NCBI RefSeq assembly: GCF_900172235.1
Contig: NZ_FWFQ01000016.1
Span: 1 to 64,000, forward strand
Length of the DNA: 64,000 nt
Origin: Pseudoruegeria aquimaris
GTDB taxonomy: Bacteria > Pseudomonadota > Alphaproteobacteria > Rhodobacterales > Rhodobacteraceae
Direction of reading: 5' to 3'
Below the pieces are notes generated by a model that saw only the letters and a program-made list of their open reading frames with translations, was not told where the DNA came from and did not search any database. Of the stretch, positions 16,455-25,897 are shown piece by piece (position 1 is the stretch's first letter; each line of letters begins with the position of its first letter). Position numbers and translations under genes: made by a program.

Positions 16455-17444
16455 ATGACCCTGATGCGGACGTTCCTTGGCGCAGCGGCTTCGCTCGCCC
16501 TGACCGCTGGCGCAGCCCTGGCCGATCCGGCCATCATCTTCGACCTCGGCGGCAAATTCGACAAATCCTTCAACGAAGCCGCCTTCAACGGTGCCACCAA
16601 ATGGGCCGAGGAAACCGGCGGCTCCTTCCGTGAGATCGAGCTCCAGTCCGAGGCCCAACGCGAGCAGGCCCTGCGCCGCTTCGCCGAGAACGGCAACAAC
16701 CCGATCGTGATGGCCGGCTTCGCCTTCGCCTCCGCCCTGGAAGCCGTGGCCCCCGACTTCCCCGACACCAAGTTCGTCATCATCGACATGGTGGTCGATC
16801 AGCCCAACGTGCGCTCCGTGGTGTTCAACGAGCACGAAGGCTCCTACCTCGTGGGCGTGATGGCCGCGAAAGCCTCCAAGACGGGCACCGTCGGCTTCAT
16901 CGGCGGCATGGACATCCCGCTGATCTCCAAGTTCGCCTGCGGCTACGTGCAGGGCGTGAAGGCCACCAACCCGGACGCCACCGTGATCCAGAACATGACC
17001 GGCACCACCCCGGCGGCCTGGAACGACCCGGTGAAGGGCGGCGAGCTGACGAAAGCCCAGATCAGCCAGGGCGCGGACGTCGTCTACGCCGCAGCCGGCG
17101 GCACCGGCCTCGGCGTTCTGCAGACCGCGGCCGACGAGGGCATCCTCTCCATCGGCGTGGACTCCAACCAGAACTACCTGCACCCGGGCAAGGTTCTGAC
17201 CTCCATGCTCAAGCGCGTGGACGTGGCCGTCTACAACGCCTTCAAGGACGGTGAAGACCTCGAAACCGGCTTCTCCGTTCTGGGCCTCGCCAACGACGGC
17301 GTCGGCGTCGCCATGGACGAACACAACGCTTCCCTGGTGGACGACGAGATGAAAGCCGCCGTGGAAGCCGCCAAGGCCGGCATCATCTCCGGCGAAATCA
17401 AGGTTCACGACTACATGTCCGATGAATCCTGCCCGGTGATGTAA
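16455..17444 (+). CDS. BMP-family ABC transporter substrate-binding protein
   Basis: Periplasmic solute receptor of 329 residues in the BMP/PnrA (Med) family, which binds purine nucleosides in characterised members. A Sec signal peptide (ends near ALADP) precedes FDLGGKFDKSFNEAAFNGA, the conserved BMP opening; GFIGGMDIPLISKFACGYVQGV near residue 150 and IDSNQ-like GVDSNQNYLHPG near 235 are further family segments. There is no lipobox, so it is soluble in the periplasm. GGGAG precedes the ATG. First gene of a four-gene importer operon; the ATPase gene starts seven bases after its stop. Confidence 0.92.
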   Translation: MTLMRTFLGAAASLALTAGAALADPAIIFDLGGKFDKSFNEAAFNGATKWAEETGGSFREIELQSEAQREQALRRFAENGNNPIVMAGFAFASALEAVAPDFPDTKFVIIDMVVDQPNVRSVVFNEHEGSYLVGVMAAKASKTGTVGFIGGMDIPLISKFACGYVQGVKATNPDATVIQNMTGTTPAAWNDPVKGGELTKAQISQGADVVYAAAGGTGLGVLQTAADEGILSIGVDSNQNYLHPGKVLTSMLKRVDVAVYNAFKDGEDLETGFSVLGLANDGVGVAMDEHNASLVDDEMKAAVEAAKAGIISGEIKVHDYMSDESCPVM

Positions 17445-17451
17445 GCCACAG

Positions 17452-19017
17452 ATGGCACAGCAAGCAGACATGGGGCGGCAGGAAACTGCCGCCCCCGCCA
17501 TTGAGCTTCGCGGCATCTCCAAGGCCTTCGGCCCGGTGCAGGCGAATAAGGACATCTCCATCAAGGTAGCGAAAGGTACGATCCACGGGATCATCGGCGA
17601 GAACGGCGCGGGGAAATCGACGCTCATGTCGATCCTTTACGGCTTCTACAAGGCCGATTCCGGCGAGATCCTGATCAACGGCATCCCCACCGCCATTCCC
17701 GACAGCCAGGCCGCCATCAGCGCCGGCATCGGCATGGTGTTCCAGCATTTCAAGCTGGTCGAGAATTTCACGGTGCTCGAGAACATCGTTCTCGGGGCGG
17801 AAGACGGCAGCCTGCTGAAGCCCTCTCTCGCCAAAGCCCGGAAACTGCTCAAACAGCTTTCCGAAGAATATGAACTGCGCGTGGATCCGGATGCGCGGAT
17901 CGAGAATCTCTCGGTCGGCCACCAGCAGCGCGTGGAAATCCTGAAGGCCCTCTACCGCAAGGCCGACATCCTGATCCTCGACGAGCCCACCGGCGTGCTG
18001 ACGCCGGACGAGGCCGATCACCTGTTCCGGATCCTGAAGGGGCTGAAGGACGAGGGCAAGACGATCATCCTGATCACCCACAAGCTGCGCGAGATCATGG
18101 AGGTGACCGATACCGTCTCCGTGATGCGCCGCGGCGAGATGACCGCCACGGTGAAGACGAGCGAGACGAGCCCGGAAGATCTGGCCGAACGCATGGTCGG
18201 TCGCAAGGTGCTGCTGCGCGTGGACAAGAAGCCCGCGAACCCCGGCAGGAACGTCCTGGAAATCAAGAACCTGCGCGTCGTGGACGACAAGGGCGTCGAA
18301 CGCGTGAAGGGCATCGACCTCACCGTGCGCGCCGGCGAGATCGTCGGCATCGCGGGGGTCGCCGGCAACGGCCAGTCCGAGCTTCTGGAAGTGCTCGGCG
18401 GCTACGCGAAGGCCACGGGCTCGGTCAAGCTCAACGGGGTGGAGCTGGATCTGACCGGCAAGCACTCCGACGGCAAATCGCGCCGCGAGAAGGGCATCGC
18501 CCACGTGCCGGAAGATCGCCACTCAGAGGGGCTGATCCTCGATTTCCAGGCCTGGGAGAACGTCGCCTTCGGCTACCAGGACGATCCGCGTTACAACCGC
18601 AACGCCATCCTGATGGACAACGCGGCGATCCTGAAGGACACGCAGGAGAAGATGGAACGCTTCGACGTGCGCCCGCCCAACCCGCGGCTGGCGGCGAAGA
18701 GCTTCTCCGGCGGCAACCAGCAGAAGATCGTGCTGGCGCGCGAAATCGAGCGCAACCCGGACCTGCTTCTCGTGGGCCAGCCCACGCGCGGCGTGGACAT
18801 CGGCGCGATCGAATTCATCCACCAGCAGATCGTCGCCCTGCGTGACCAGGGCAAGGCGATCCTGCTCGTCTCCGTGGAACTGGAAGAGATCCTCGGCCTC
18901 GCAGACCGCATCGCGGTGATGTTCGACGGGCACATCATGGGCGAACGCCTGCCCCACCAGACCAACGAAAAGGAACTCGGCCTGCTGATGGCCGGCGTGA
19001 ACGAGGGAGCCGCCTGA
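17452..19017 (+). CDS. Sugar/nucleoside-type ABC transporter ATPase (two fused ATPase domains)
   Basis: A 521-residue protein with two ABC domains in tandem, as in RbsA/NupA-type importers. Domain 1 has Walker A GENGAGKST near residue 48, signature LSVGHQQ near 152 and Walker B LILDEPTG; domain 2 has the usual degenerate Walker A (GVAGNGQSE) near 303 and signature FSGGNQQK near 420. Paired with the BMP receptor it should energise nucleoside or related uptake. The start ATG at 17452 is close to the receptor stop; an ATG six codons later is an alternative. The stop overlaps the first permease start (TGATG). Confidence 0.93.
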   Translation: MAQQADMGRQETAAPAIELRGISKAFGPVQANKDISIKVAKGTIHGIIGENGAGKSTLMSILYGFYKADSGEILINGIPTAIPDSQAAISAGIGMVFQHFKLVENFTVLENIVLGAEDGSLLKPSLAKARKLLKQLSEEYELRVDPDARIENLSVGHQQRVEILKALYRKADILILDEPTGVLTPDEADHLFRILKGLKDEGKTIILITHKLREIMEVTDTVSVMRRGEMTATVKTSETSPEDLAERMVGRKVLLRVDKKPANPGRNVLEIKNLRVVDDKGVERVKGIDLTVRAGEIVGIAGVAGNGQSELLEVLGGYAKATGSVKLNGVELDLTGKHSDGKSRREKGIAHVPEDRHSEGLILDFQAWENVAFGYQDDPRYNRNAILMDNAAILKDTQEKMERFDVRPPNPRLAAKSFSGGNQQKIVLAREIERNPDLLLVGQPTRGVDIGAIEFIHQQIVALRDQGKAILLVSVELEEILGLADRIAVMFDGHIMGERLPHQTNEKELGLLMAGVNEGAA

Positions 19018-20111
19018 TGAAGAAGATGCCGAAATGGGCGGATGTTCTTCTGATTCCCGCCATCAACCTGAGCCTTGCCTTCCTGATCTCGGGCCTCGTG
19101 ATCTGGGCCATCGGCAAGGATCCCTGGGTCGCCATCAAGACGATGGTGCAGGGCTCCTTCGGCGACAGCCGGGGCCTTGGCTACACGCTCTACTACACCA
19201 CCAACTTCATCTTCACCGGCCTCGCCGTGGCGGTGGCCTCGCATGCGCGGCTGTTCAACATCGGCGGCGAGGGTCAGGCCACCGTCGGCGGGCTGGGCGT
19301 GGCGCTCGTCTGCCTCGCGGTGCCGTGGCCGCACTGGACGCTCGCCCTGCCGGCCGCGATCCTCGGCGGGGCGCTCTTCGGGGCGGCCTGGGCCGCGATC
19401 CCGGCCTACCTGCAGGCCAAGCGCGGCAGCCACATCGTTATCACCACGATCATGTTCAACTTCATCGCCGCCGCGCTGCTGGGCTACCTGCTCGTCAACG
19501 TGCTCAAGGAACCGGGCAACATGGCCGCGGAAACGCGCTCCTTCCCGCCCGGGGCACATCTGCCCACCTTCCACGAGATGCTGGCGCCCTTCGGCATCGA
19601 CTTCAACAAGAACGCGCCGGCCAACATCAGCTTCCTCGTGGCGCTTCTCTGCCTGATCGGCTTCTACGTGCTGATCTGGAAAACACGCCTCGGCTACGCG
19701 ATCCGCGCCTTCGGGCAGAGCGAAAGCGCCGCCGTCTACGCCGGCATCTCGCCGGTGAAGATCACCATCATCGCGATGCTGATCTCGGGCGGGCTGGCCG
19801 GACTCATGGCGATCAACAACGTGATGGGCGAGGCCGAACGGCTGATCCTCAACTCGGTGGAAGGCGCCGGCTTCATCGGCATCGCCGTGGCGCTGATGGG
19901 GCGCAACCACCCCGTGGGCGTCTTCCTCGCCGCGCTCCTGTTCGGCTTCCTCTACCAGGGCGGCGCGGAACTGGCGCTGTGGGAGAGCATCCCGCGCGAG
20001 TTGATCGTGGTGATCCAGGGCCTCGTGATCCTGCTCACCGGCGCGCTCGACAACATGGTGCGCGCTCCGCTTGAAAAACTGTTCCTGTCCTTCGGGAAGG
20101 GAGAGGCCTGA
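19017..20111 (+). CDS. ABC transporter permease (BMP/nucleoside type), first subunit
   Basis: A 364-residue polytopic inner-membrane permease of the BPD_transp_2 family. Long hydrophobic helices include LLIPAINLSLAFLISGLVIWAIG at the N-terminus, and the conserved cytoplasmic-loop segment GESESAAVYAGIS-like (GQSESAAVYAGISPVK) near residue 240 contacts the ATPase. NIGGEGQATVGGLG near 80 is typical of nucleoside-importer permeases. Coupled by one-base overlaps to both the ATPase gene and the second permease gene. Confidence 0.92.
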   Translation: MKKMPKWADVLLIPAINLSLAFLISGLVIWAIGKDPWVAIKTMVQGSFGDSRGLGYTLYYTTNFIFTGLAVAVASHARLFNIGGEGQATVGGLGVALVCLAVPWPHWTLALPAAILGGALFGAAWAAIPAYLQAKRGSHIVITTIMFNFIAAALLGYLLVNVLKEPGNMAAETRSFPPGAHLPTFHEMLAPFGIDFNKNAPANISFLVALLCLIGFYVLIWKTRLGYAIRAFGQSESAAVYAGISPVKITIIAMLISGGLAGLMAINNVMGEAERLILNSVEGAGFIGIAVALMGRNHPVGVFLAALLFGFLYQGGAELALWESIPRELIVVIQGLVILLTGALDNMVRAPLEKLFLSFGKGEA

Positions 20112-21076
20112 TGGATTTCCTGACGATCATCCAAATCCTCGATTCCACCGTCCGCCTGGCGACGCCGCTGCTGCTGGCCTGCCTCGCCGGGCTCTTCTCC
20201 GAGCGTTCCGGCGTGTTCGACATCGGGCTCGAAGGCAAGATGCTGGCCGCCGCCTTCCTGTCGGCCGCCGTGGCCGCGGTCACGGGCAACGCCTGGCTGG
20301 GCCTCTGCGCGGGGATCTTCGCCTCGGTGCTGATGGCGCTTCTGCACGGGCTGGCCTCGATCACCTTCCGGGGCGATCAGCTGATCTCCGGCGTGGCGAT
20401 CAACTTCCTCGCCGCGGGCCTGACCGTGGTCATCGGCCAGAGCTGGTTCGCGCTCGGCGGCCGGACGCCCTCGCTCATCGGCGGCGGGCGCTTCCCCGAC
20501 ATTACCCTGCCCTTCGCCGATGCGCTGGCCGAGGTGCCCGTGATCGGGCAGATCTACTCCGAACTGATCTCGGGCCACTCGATCCTCGTCTACGTGGCGA
20601 TGGCGGCGGTGCCGCTCACCTGGTGGGTGCTCTACCGCACCCGCTTCGGCCTGCGCCTGCGCGCGGTGGGCGAGAATCCGGGCGCGGTGGACACCGCGGG
20701 CATCTCCGTGGTGCGGCTGCGCTACACGGCGGTGATCATCTGCGGCGTGCTCTGCGGCATCGCGGGGAGCTACCTTTCCACCGGCCTTGCCGCCGGCTTC
20801 GTGAAGGACATGACCGCCGGGCGCGGCTTCATCGCGCTGGCCGCGCTGATCTTCGCCAAATGGCGCCCCTGGCAGGCGCTGGGCGCCTGTCTGCTGTTCG
20901 GCCTGCTGGAGGCCATCGGCAACCGCTACCAGAACATCGACATCCTCGGCGCGACGCTTCCGGTGCAGTTCATGCAGGCCCTGCCCTACATGCTCACCGT
21001 CGTCATCCTCCCCGGTTTCGTGGGCAAGGCCATCCCGCCGCGCGCCGGTGGCGAGGCCTACGTGAAGGAACGGTGA
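20111..21076 (+). CDS. ABC transporter permease (BMP/nucleoside type), second subunit
   Basis: A 321-residue BPD_transp_2 permease pairing with the upstream 364-residue subunit as a heterodimer. GVFDIGLEGKMLAAAF near residue 36 and GENPGAVDTAGISVVRLRY near 190 are the hallmark segments. It ends the four-gene operon (receptor, ATPase, two permeases), which matches characterised purine-nucleoside importers in architecture; the substrate is inferred from architecture only. The stop codon overlaps a small bulged hairpin (21075-21096) without a T-run. Confidence 0.92.
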   Translation: MDFLTIIQILDSTVRLATPLLLACLAGLFSERSGVFDIGLEGKMLAAAFLSAAVAAVTGNAWLGLCAGIFASVLMALLHGLASITFRGDQLISGVAINFLAAGLTVVIGQSWFALGGRTPSLIGGGRFPDITLPFADALAEVPVIGQIYSELISGHSILVYVAMAAVPLTWWVLYRTRFGLRLRAVGENPGAVDTAGISVVRLRYTAVIICGVLCGIAGSYLSTGLAAGFVKDMTAGRGFIALAALIFAKWRPWQALGACLLFGLLEAIGNRYQNIDILGATLPVQFMQALPYMLTVVILPGFVGKAIPPRAGGEAYVKER

Positions 21077-21163
21077 CAAAATCGATCCGATTTGTCGCAG
21101 GTGTGGCTATATGCTGCACCTGCGGCATCGGCTAAAGGAAAGGCCTGTTAGCGGGAACAGCCA

Positions 21164-22081
21164 ATGCAGATCTACCTCCCCATCGCCGAAGTCTCGGTCA
21201 ACCTCCTCCTCCTCATGGGATTGGGCGGTCTGGTCGGGGTCCTCTCGGGGATGTTCGGGGTGGGCGGCGGCTTCCTTCTGACCCCCCTTCTCTTCTTCAT
21301 CGGCATCCCCCCCGCCGTGGCCGTGGCCACCGGCGCCAACCAGATCGTGGCCTCCTCGGTCTCGGGCGTGCTCGCACATCTGCGACGGCGCACCGTGGAC
21401 ATGCGCATGGGCGGGGTGCTGCTGGCCGGGGGCCTCGTCGGGGCCGCCGCCGGCGTCAAGATCTTCAACGTGCTCAAGGGCATGGGGCAGGTCGATCTGC
21501 TGGTGACGCTGTTCTACGTCGTCTTTCTCGGCATCATCGGCACGCTGATGTTCGTGGAGAGCCTCAACGCGATCCGGCGCGCGGGCAAGCCCGGCGCCCG
21601 TGTGAAGCGGCACAAGCACAACTGGGTGCACAACCTGCCGATCAAGATGAAATTCCGCACCTCGGGGCTCTACATCTCGGTGATCCCGCCGCTCATGGTG
21701 GGCGCGCTGGTGGGCGTGCTTTCTGCGATCATGGGCGTGGGCGGCGGCTTCATCATGGTCCCGGCGATGATCTACCTGCTGGGCATGCCCACCAAGGTGG
21801 TGGTGGGCACCTCGCTGCTGCAGATCATCTTCGTCACCGCCTTCACCACGATGCTGCACGCCGTCACCAACCACACCGTGGACATCCTGCTCGCGTTGCT
21901 GCTGCTGCTGGGCGGCGTCGTCGGGGCGCAGATCGGCACCCGCATCGGCACGAAGCTGAGGGCCGAGCAGCTGCGCGTGCTGCTCGCGGGCCTCGTGCTG
22001 CTGGTCTGCGGCAAGCTGGCGCTGGAGCTGCTGCTGCGCCCGCAGGAGCTTTACTCCCTCGCGCCGTTGGGGGCAGGCTGA
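21164..22081 (+). CDS. TSUP-family (TauE/SafE) membrane permease
   Basis: A 305-residue member of the sulfite-exporter TauE/SafE (TSUP) family. It shows the internal duplication of the family: GLGGLVGVLSGMFGVGGGFL near residue 20 and LVGVLSAIMGVGGGFIM near 185 are repeated GVGGGF motifs in two halves separated by a positively charged loop. It is coupled by a one-base overlap to a TIGR02186 protein, a recurring pair in Rhodobacterales. Possible substrates are sulfite, sulfonates or other C2/sulfur anions; none is proven by sequence. Confidence 0.88.
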   Translation: MQIYLPIAEVSVNLLLLMGLGGLVGVLSGMFGVGGGFLLTPLLFFIGIPPAVAVATGANQIVASSVSGVLAHLRRRTVDMRMGGVLLAGGLVGAAAGVKIFNVLKGMGQVDLLVTLFYVVFLGIIGTLMFVESLNAIRRAGKPGARVKRHKHNWVHNLPIKMKFRTSGLYISVIPPLMVGALVGVLSAIMGVGGGFIMVPAMIYLLGMPTKVVVGTSLLQIIFVTAFTTMLHAVTNHTVDILLALLLLLGGVVGAQIGTRIGTKLRAEQLRVLLAGLVLLVCGKLALELLLRPQELYSLAPLGAG

Positions 22082-22851
22082 TGCTGCGCCGCCTGCTGAG
22101 CACCCTCCTGCTGGCCTTCGCCACCCTGCCCGCCGATCTCGGCGCGGAAGAGGTGGTGGCCGGCCTGTCGCAGAACCAGGTGGCCATCACCGCGAATTTC
22201 GACGGCTCCGACATCCTGATCTTCGGCGCCGTCAAACGCGAAGCCCCCCTGCCCGAAGGCCCGCCCCTGGAGGTGATCGTCGCGGTGTCCGGCCCGCAGG
22301 TGCCGGTCATGGTGCGGCGCAAATCGCGCCAGATGGGCATCTGGGTCAACACCGACAGCGTGGAGGTGGACTCCGCCCCGAGCTTCTACGCCGTGGCCAC
22401 ATCCGCCCCCCTCTCCGAGATCCTCACCAACACCGAAGACCTGCGCTACAAGATCTCCACGCCGCGGGCGATCCGCTCCGTCGGCGCGCCGGCCACGATC
22501 AGTGACTCAGGGAATTTCACCGAGGCGCTGATCCGGATCCGCACCGAGGAAGAGCTCTACCAGCTGCTGGAAGGCACGGTGGAAATCTCCGACCAGACGC
22601 TCTTTTCCACCTCGATCTCGCTGCCGGCGAACCTCACCGAGGGCGATTACACCGCGCGCATCTTCCTGACCCGCGACGGGGCGGTGGTGGACGCCTATGA
22701 AACGGTGCTGGACGTCAGGAAGGTCGGACTGGAGCGGATCCTCTACAACCTCGCCCATCAACAAGCGCTGCTCTACGGCTTCCTGTCGCTGATCCTGGCG
22801 ATCGCCGCGGGCTGGGGCGCCTCCGCCGCCTTCGCCGCGCTGCGCAACTAA
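22081..22851 (+). CDS. TIGR02186 family protein (Alph_Pro_TM)
   Basis: A 256-residue alphaproteobacterial protein with an N-terminal signal peptide (LSTLLLAFATLPADLGA), a periplasmic beta-rich region (residues ~25-225, LSQNQVAITANFDGSDILIFGAV near the start), and one C-terminal membrane helix (YGFLSLILAIAAGWGASAAFA). The topology suggests a periplasmic domain anchored by its C-terminus. The constant pairing with the TSUP permease suggests a subunit or accessory for export or sulfur-compound handling. No enzymatic motif is visible. It is followed 18 bases later by the convergent helicase gene. Confidence 0.85.
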   Translation: MLRRLLSTLLLAFATLPADLGAEEVVAGLSQNQVAITANFDGSDILIFGAVKREAPLPEGPPLEVIVAVSGPQVPVMVRRKSRQMGIWVNTDSVEVDSAPSFYAVATSAPLSEILTNTEDLRYKISTPRAIRSVGAPATISDSGNFTEALIRIRTEEELYQLLEGTVEISDQTLFSTSISLPANLTEGDYTARIFLTRDGAVVDAYETVLDVRKVGLERILYNLAHQQALLYGFLSLILAIAAGWGASAAFAALRN

Positions 22852-22869
22852 CGGCTGGGGCGGGCCGGC

Positions 22870-24393
22870 TCAGCCCTCGCTTTCGAGGGTGAGCTGCGTC
22901 GGCGCAACCTCCAGATCGTCCACGCTCAGCGGCCCGGACGGCAGCGCCAGACGGTTGCGCACCACCCAGTGCAGGCGATGTTCGGCGCGGGTGATCGCCA
23001 CGTAGGCGAGGCGCTTCCAGAGGGGCTGGCCGGCCTCGCTGCGCCCCATGCGCGCGGCCGCGTAGAGATCGGGCGCGAAGACCTGCACCGTGTCCCACTG
23101 CGAGCCCTGCGCCTTGTGGATCGTCACCGCAGCGCCATGCAGGAAGGTCGCCCCCATGCGGGCGGCATAGGGGATGAAGGGCTCTTCCTCGTCCGGGAAC
23201 TCGATCTTCACGATGGAGGCCGCGCCCACGCGCGGATCTTCCGCCCCCAGCACATGCAGCCGCGAAAAGCCGGGCTTGCGGCCGGGGCCGAGGTAGATCA
23301 CCTGCGCCCCCTTGATCAGCCCGCGCGCTTCCAGATCGATGCGTTTCTTGCGGTGCTTCATCGGAAGCTCGATCCCGTCGCAGATCAGCGGCTCGCCGGG
23401 CAGCAGATCATCCGGCGGCGCGCCATAGGCGTTTCGGAAGGCCTGGATCAGCCGCACGCGCGTGGCGTTGCGCCACACGAGCACCGGGCTGCGCGCCATC
23501 AGCTCGCTTTCCACCCGCTGGGCGAAGACCACGCGTTCATCCCTGCGGGCGGTGTCTTCCACCATGCGTTCGAAGGCTTCGAAACCGATCTCGGGATCGG
23601 CCAGCGCATGGGCGAGATCGAGGATCGGGTTGTCCTGTGTCTGGCGGTGGACGCGGTTGAGCACCAGCTGGCGCTCCTTCGGCAGCGTCTCGAACACCAT
23701 CGCGCCGGATTGCCCCACCGGCGCCAGCTGCGCCGGATCGCCGAAGATCACCAGCGTGGGGAAGATCTCCTTGAGGTCGTTGAACTGGCGCTCGTCCAGC
23801 ATCGAGGCCTCGTCGATGAAGCCGATGTCCAGCGGATCTTCGCGCCGCTTCCAGCCGGTGATGAAATCGGAGCCGCGCAGCCCCGCGGCGGCCAGTGCGC
23901 CGGGGATGGACTTGTTCTTTTCGTAGAAGGCCCTGGCCCGCTCGAGCGCCTGTTCCGTCAGCCCTTCGATCTCGGGCTTTTCGCCATTGCCGGCCAGCCA
24001 GTCGGCGATGCGCTCGTATTCCGGATCGTAGACCGGCGTGTAGAGAATGCGGTGGATCGTGGTGGCCGGCACGCCGCGGTTGCGCAGCACGCTGGCGGCC
24101 TTGTTGGTGGGCGCGAGAATCGCCAGCGTTCGCCTTTCCTTGCGGCGGCGGCCCTCGTAATCGCCCGACACCACCTCGACGCCGGCCTCTTCCAGCGCCT
24201 TGTAGAGCCGGGCGAGCAGAAGCGTCTTGCCCGAACCGGCCTTGCCGATCACGGCCAGAACGCTGCTCCGGCTCGAGGCAGGCGGAGTGAGGAGGCTGTC
24301 GTCAAGGTCGATTCCCGCGCCGCGCAGCTCTTCGGCGACGCGGTCGTAGGCTTCGGCCTGGTCTTCGGAAAATATCACGGCGGGAAGGCTCAT
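22870..24393 (-). CDS. RecD-like ATP-dependent DNA helicase (superfamily 1)
   Basis: A 507-residue SF1B-type helicase. Motifs in order: Walker A IGKAGSGKTLLLA near residue 50, AILAPTNKAASVLR (Ia), IGFIDEASMLDE (Walker B, near 192), GDPAQLAPVGQ (III), VHRQ, HGAAVTIHKAQGSQWDTV (V) near 418 and YVAITRAEH (VI) near 460. It lacks the large N-terminal domain of RecD2 and the RecBCD partners are not adjacent, so it is a stand-alone DNA processing helicase often annotated as exonuclease V alpha subunit or AAA family ATPase. luxI lies upstream on the same strand, 56 bases away. Confidence 0.88.
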   Translation of the reverse strand: MSLPAVIFSEDQAEAYDRVAEELRGAGIDLDDSLLTPPASSRSSVLAVIGKAGSGKTLLLARLYKALEEAGVEVVSGDYEGRRRKERRTLAILAPTNKAASVLRNRGVPATTIHRILYTPVYDPEYERIADWLAGNGEKPEIEGLTEQALERARAFYEKNKSIPGALAAAGLRGSDFITGWKRREDPLDIGFIDEASMLDERQFNDLKEIFPTLVIFGDPAQLAPVGQSGAMVFETLPKERQLVLNRVHRQTQDNPILDLAHALADPEIGFEAFERMVEDTARRDERVVFAQRVESELMARSPVLVWRNATRVRLIQAFRNAYGAPPDDLLPGEPLICDGIELPMKHRKKRIDLEARGLIKGAQVIYLGPGRKPGFSRLHVLGAEDPRVGAASIVKIEFPDEEEPFIPYAARMGATFLHGAAVTIHKAQGSQWDTVQVFAPDLYAAARMGRSEAGQPLWKRLAYVAITRAEHRLHWVVRNRLALPSGPLSVDDLEVAPTQLTLESEG

Positions 24394-24449
24394 GGCGCGA
24401 CCCTACAGCGGCGCGAATGGCAGCGCCAGCACCCTTCGGGGCCAACCCG

Positions 24450-25082
24450 TCAGGCCGGTTGCGCCAGGGGCTCGCCGGCCAGCCGGCTGCCGTTGAACCA
24501 CGCCGCGGACAGGGCCGGATCGATGCCCGCCCGCCGCGCGAGATGGCGCCGGATCGGCTCCGAGAAGGGCCAGAGCCCGAGGCTCACCCGGTCGCGGCCC
24601 TGGCCCCGGCTGCCGAGGATCACGGGCCCCCAGCCGAGCCGTCGGTAGATCCGGATCATGCGCGCATCGAACACCCCGGCGGCGTGGTTCAGCCGGTAGG
24701 CGCGGCCCACCTCGGCGCCCCCCAGCATCAGCGCCGCCGAAACCTCTGCCCCCGCGCCGGGCGCGAGGCAGAAGCGCGTGCATTCCCAGATCTTGCCGTC
24801 CCGCAGCGGCTGCCCCTCCAGCAGATCGCCGAAGTGATCGTTCAGCATCGTCGGCCCCCGCGTGGGCAGGAACCGCATCGACCCGAGGTGGCGCCCGTCG
24901 GAGCCCTGCCAGATCACGTAGAGCGGATCGAGCGCGTCGTAGGCGTCGCGCTCCTCGCCGGCGGCATTCACCGAGACTTCCCAGCCCAGGCGGGTGGAGA
25001 ATTGCGCGGCGCGATCACGGAACATGCCGGCGGCGAGCACCGGGTATGCACCCAGTTCGCGGGCGTAGAGATAACGTAGCAA
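24450..25082 (-). CDS. luxI: Acyl-homoserine-lactone synthase (LuxI family), TTG start
   Basis: Autoinducer synthase making an N-acyl-homoserine lactone from SAM and an acyl carrier. Family residues are visible: MFRDRAAQF with the catalytic-site Arg near residue 22, WEVSVN..ERDAYDALDPLYVIW, GSMRFLPT near 69 and WECTRFCL near 100. The start is a TTG at 25082, because AGGGGG lies about six bases upstream and related proteins begin MLRYLYA; a TTG seven codons earlier has no ribosome site. Length is 210 residues. luxR lies upstream on the same strand with an 89-base gap. The acyl chain is not predictable. Confidence 0.9.
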   Translation of the reverse strand: MLRYLYARELGAYPVLAAGMFRDRAAQFSTRLGWEVSVNAAGEERDAYDALDPLYVIWQGSDGRHLGSMRFLPTRGPTMLNDHFGDLLEGQPLRDGKIWECTRFCLAPGAGAEVSAALMLGGAEVGRAYRLNHAAGVFDARMIRIYRRLGWGPVILGSRGQGRDRVSLGLWPFSEPIRRHLARRAGIDPALSAAWFNGSRLAGEPLAQPA

Positions 25083-25171
25083 GGCTTTCCCCCTCGATGG
25101 CAATCGTTGGGGAAAGGGCTAGCAAGCCGGTGGTAAACGCCGCAGAAACGCGCCGCGCGCTGGCTGCCGGA

Positions 25172-25897
25172 TCAGATCGGCAGAAGCCCCTGCGAAAGCG
25201 CCGTCACCACCGCGTGGGTGGTGTTGGAGGCGCCCAGTTTCAGCCGCGCCGATTCGATGTAGCTGCGCAGGGTGTTCTCGGAGATGGTGAGCCTGTCGGC
25301 CACCTGCGCCCGGTTCAGACCCAGTGCCAGCAGCCGCAGCGCATCGGCTTCGCGGGGCGAGAGCGGCCGACGCGCCTGCCTTTCCTGCTCGGTTTCGGGC
25401 TGCGACTCGATGTCCAGCGCGCGCTGGTTGATGTAGTGGGAAATCAGCAGCAGGTCGTTGGCATTCGCCTTCACGAATTTCCGCCACGCTTCGTCGGAGC
25501 AGCTGTGATTGACGGTGAAGATGGCGAACTGGCCCTTCGGCCCGCGGATCGGCACCGAGAGGCCCTGCGATCCCACTCCGGCCGAGAGCGCCTCGCCGTG
25601 GAATGACCGGGCCGCCTTCGACGACCAGTCCAGCGATTTCCACTCCACCGGGCTGAACCGCGTGAAGCAGCCCCCCACCACGGGATCAATACGCGCATAG
25701 CCCTGCTGGACGTATCGGGATACCCAGCTGTCGGCATAGGTGAGGACAGCGTATTGATCGCCGGTGGAGTTCAGCGAGTGGTAGACGACGTGGTCGGTCT
25801 GGAAGAGATCGCGCAGCCCGAAGATGGCCTGCTGCAGGCGTTCAAGCGTCCGGGCCTCCGAAAGGCCTTCGATCTGCTCCATCACCTGCACGTTCAT
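25172..25897 (-). CDS. luxR: LuxR-family autoinducer-binding transcriptional regulator
   Basis: A 241-residue quorum-sensing regulator with an N-terminal autoinducer domain (YADSWVSRYVQQGYARIDPVV, residues ~70-90, with the conserved W/Y/D/P positions) and a C-terminal LuxR HTH (LSPREADALRLLALGLN, near 178, then VADRLTISENTLRSYIESA). I place the start at the ATG 25897; the frame is open to 26002 but that extension is Arg/Pro/Trp-rich and overlaps another small ORF. It is upstream of luxI on the same strand, so the pair may form a self-regulating operon. Confidence 0.88.
   Translation of the reverse strand: MNVQVMEQIEGLSEARTLERLQQAIFGLRDLFQTDHVVYHSLNSTGDQYAVLTYADSWVSRYVQQGYARIDPVVGGCFTRFSPVEWKSLDWSSKAARSFHGEALSAGVGSQGLSVPIRGPKGQFAIFTVNHSCSDEAWRKFVKANANDLLLISHYINQRALDIESQPETEQERQARRPLSPREADALRLLALGLNRAQVADRLTISENTLRSYIESARLKLGASNTTHAVVTALSQGLLPI

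Noticed and set aside
21075-21096. Small hairpin GACAAAATCG..CGATTTGTC after the BMP operon as a terminator
   Set aside because: Stem has a bulge, overlaps the stop codon and is not followed by T; too weak to call.
24394-24783. Small Arg/Gly-rich frames over luxI as separate genes
   Set aside because: They are antisense or frame-shifted shadows of the intact LuxI coding sequence.
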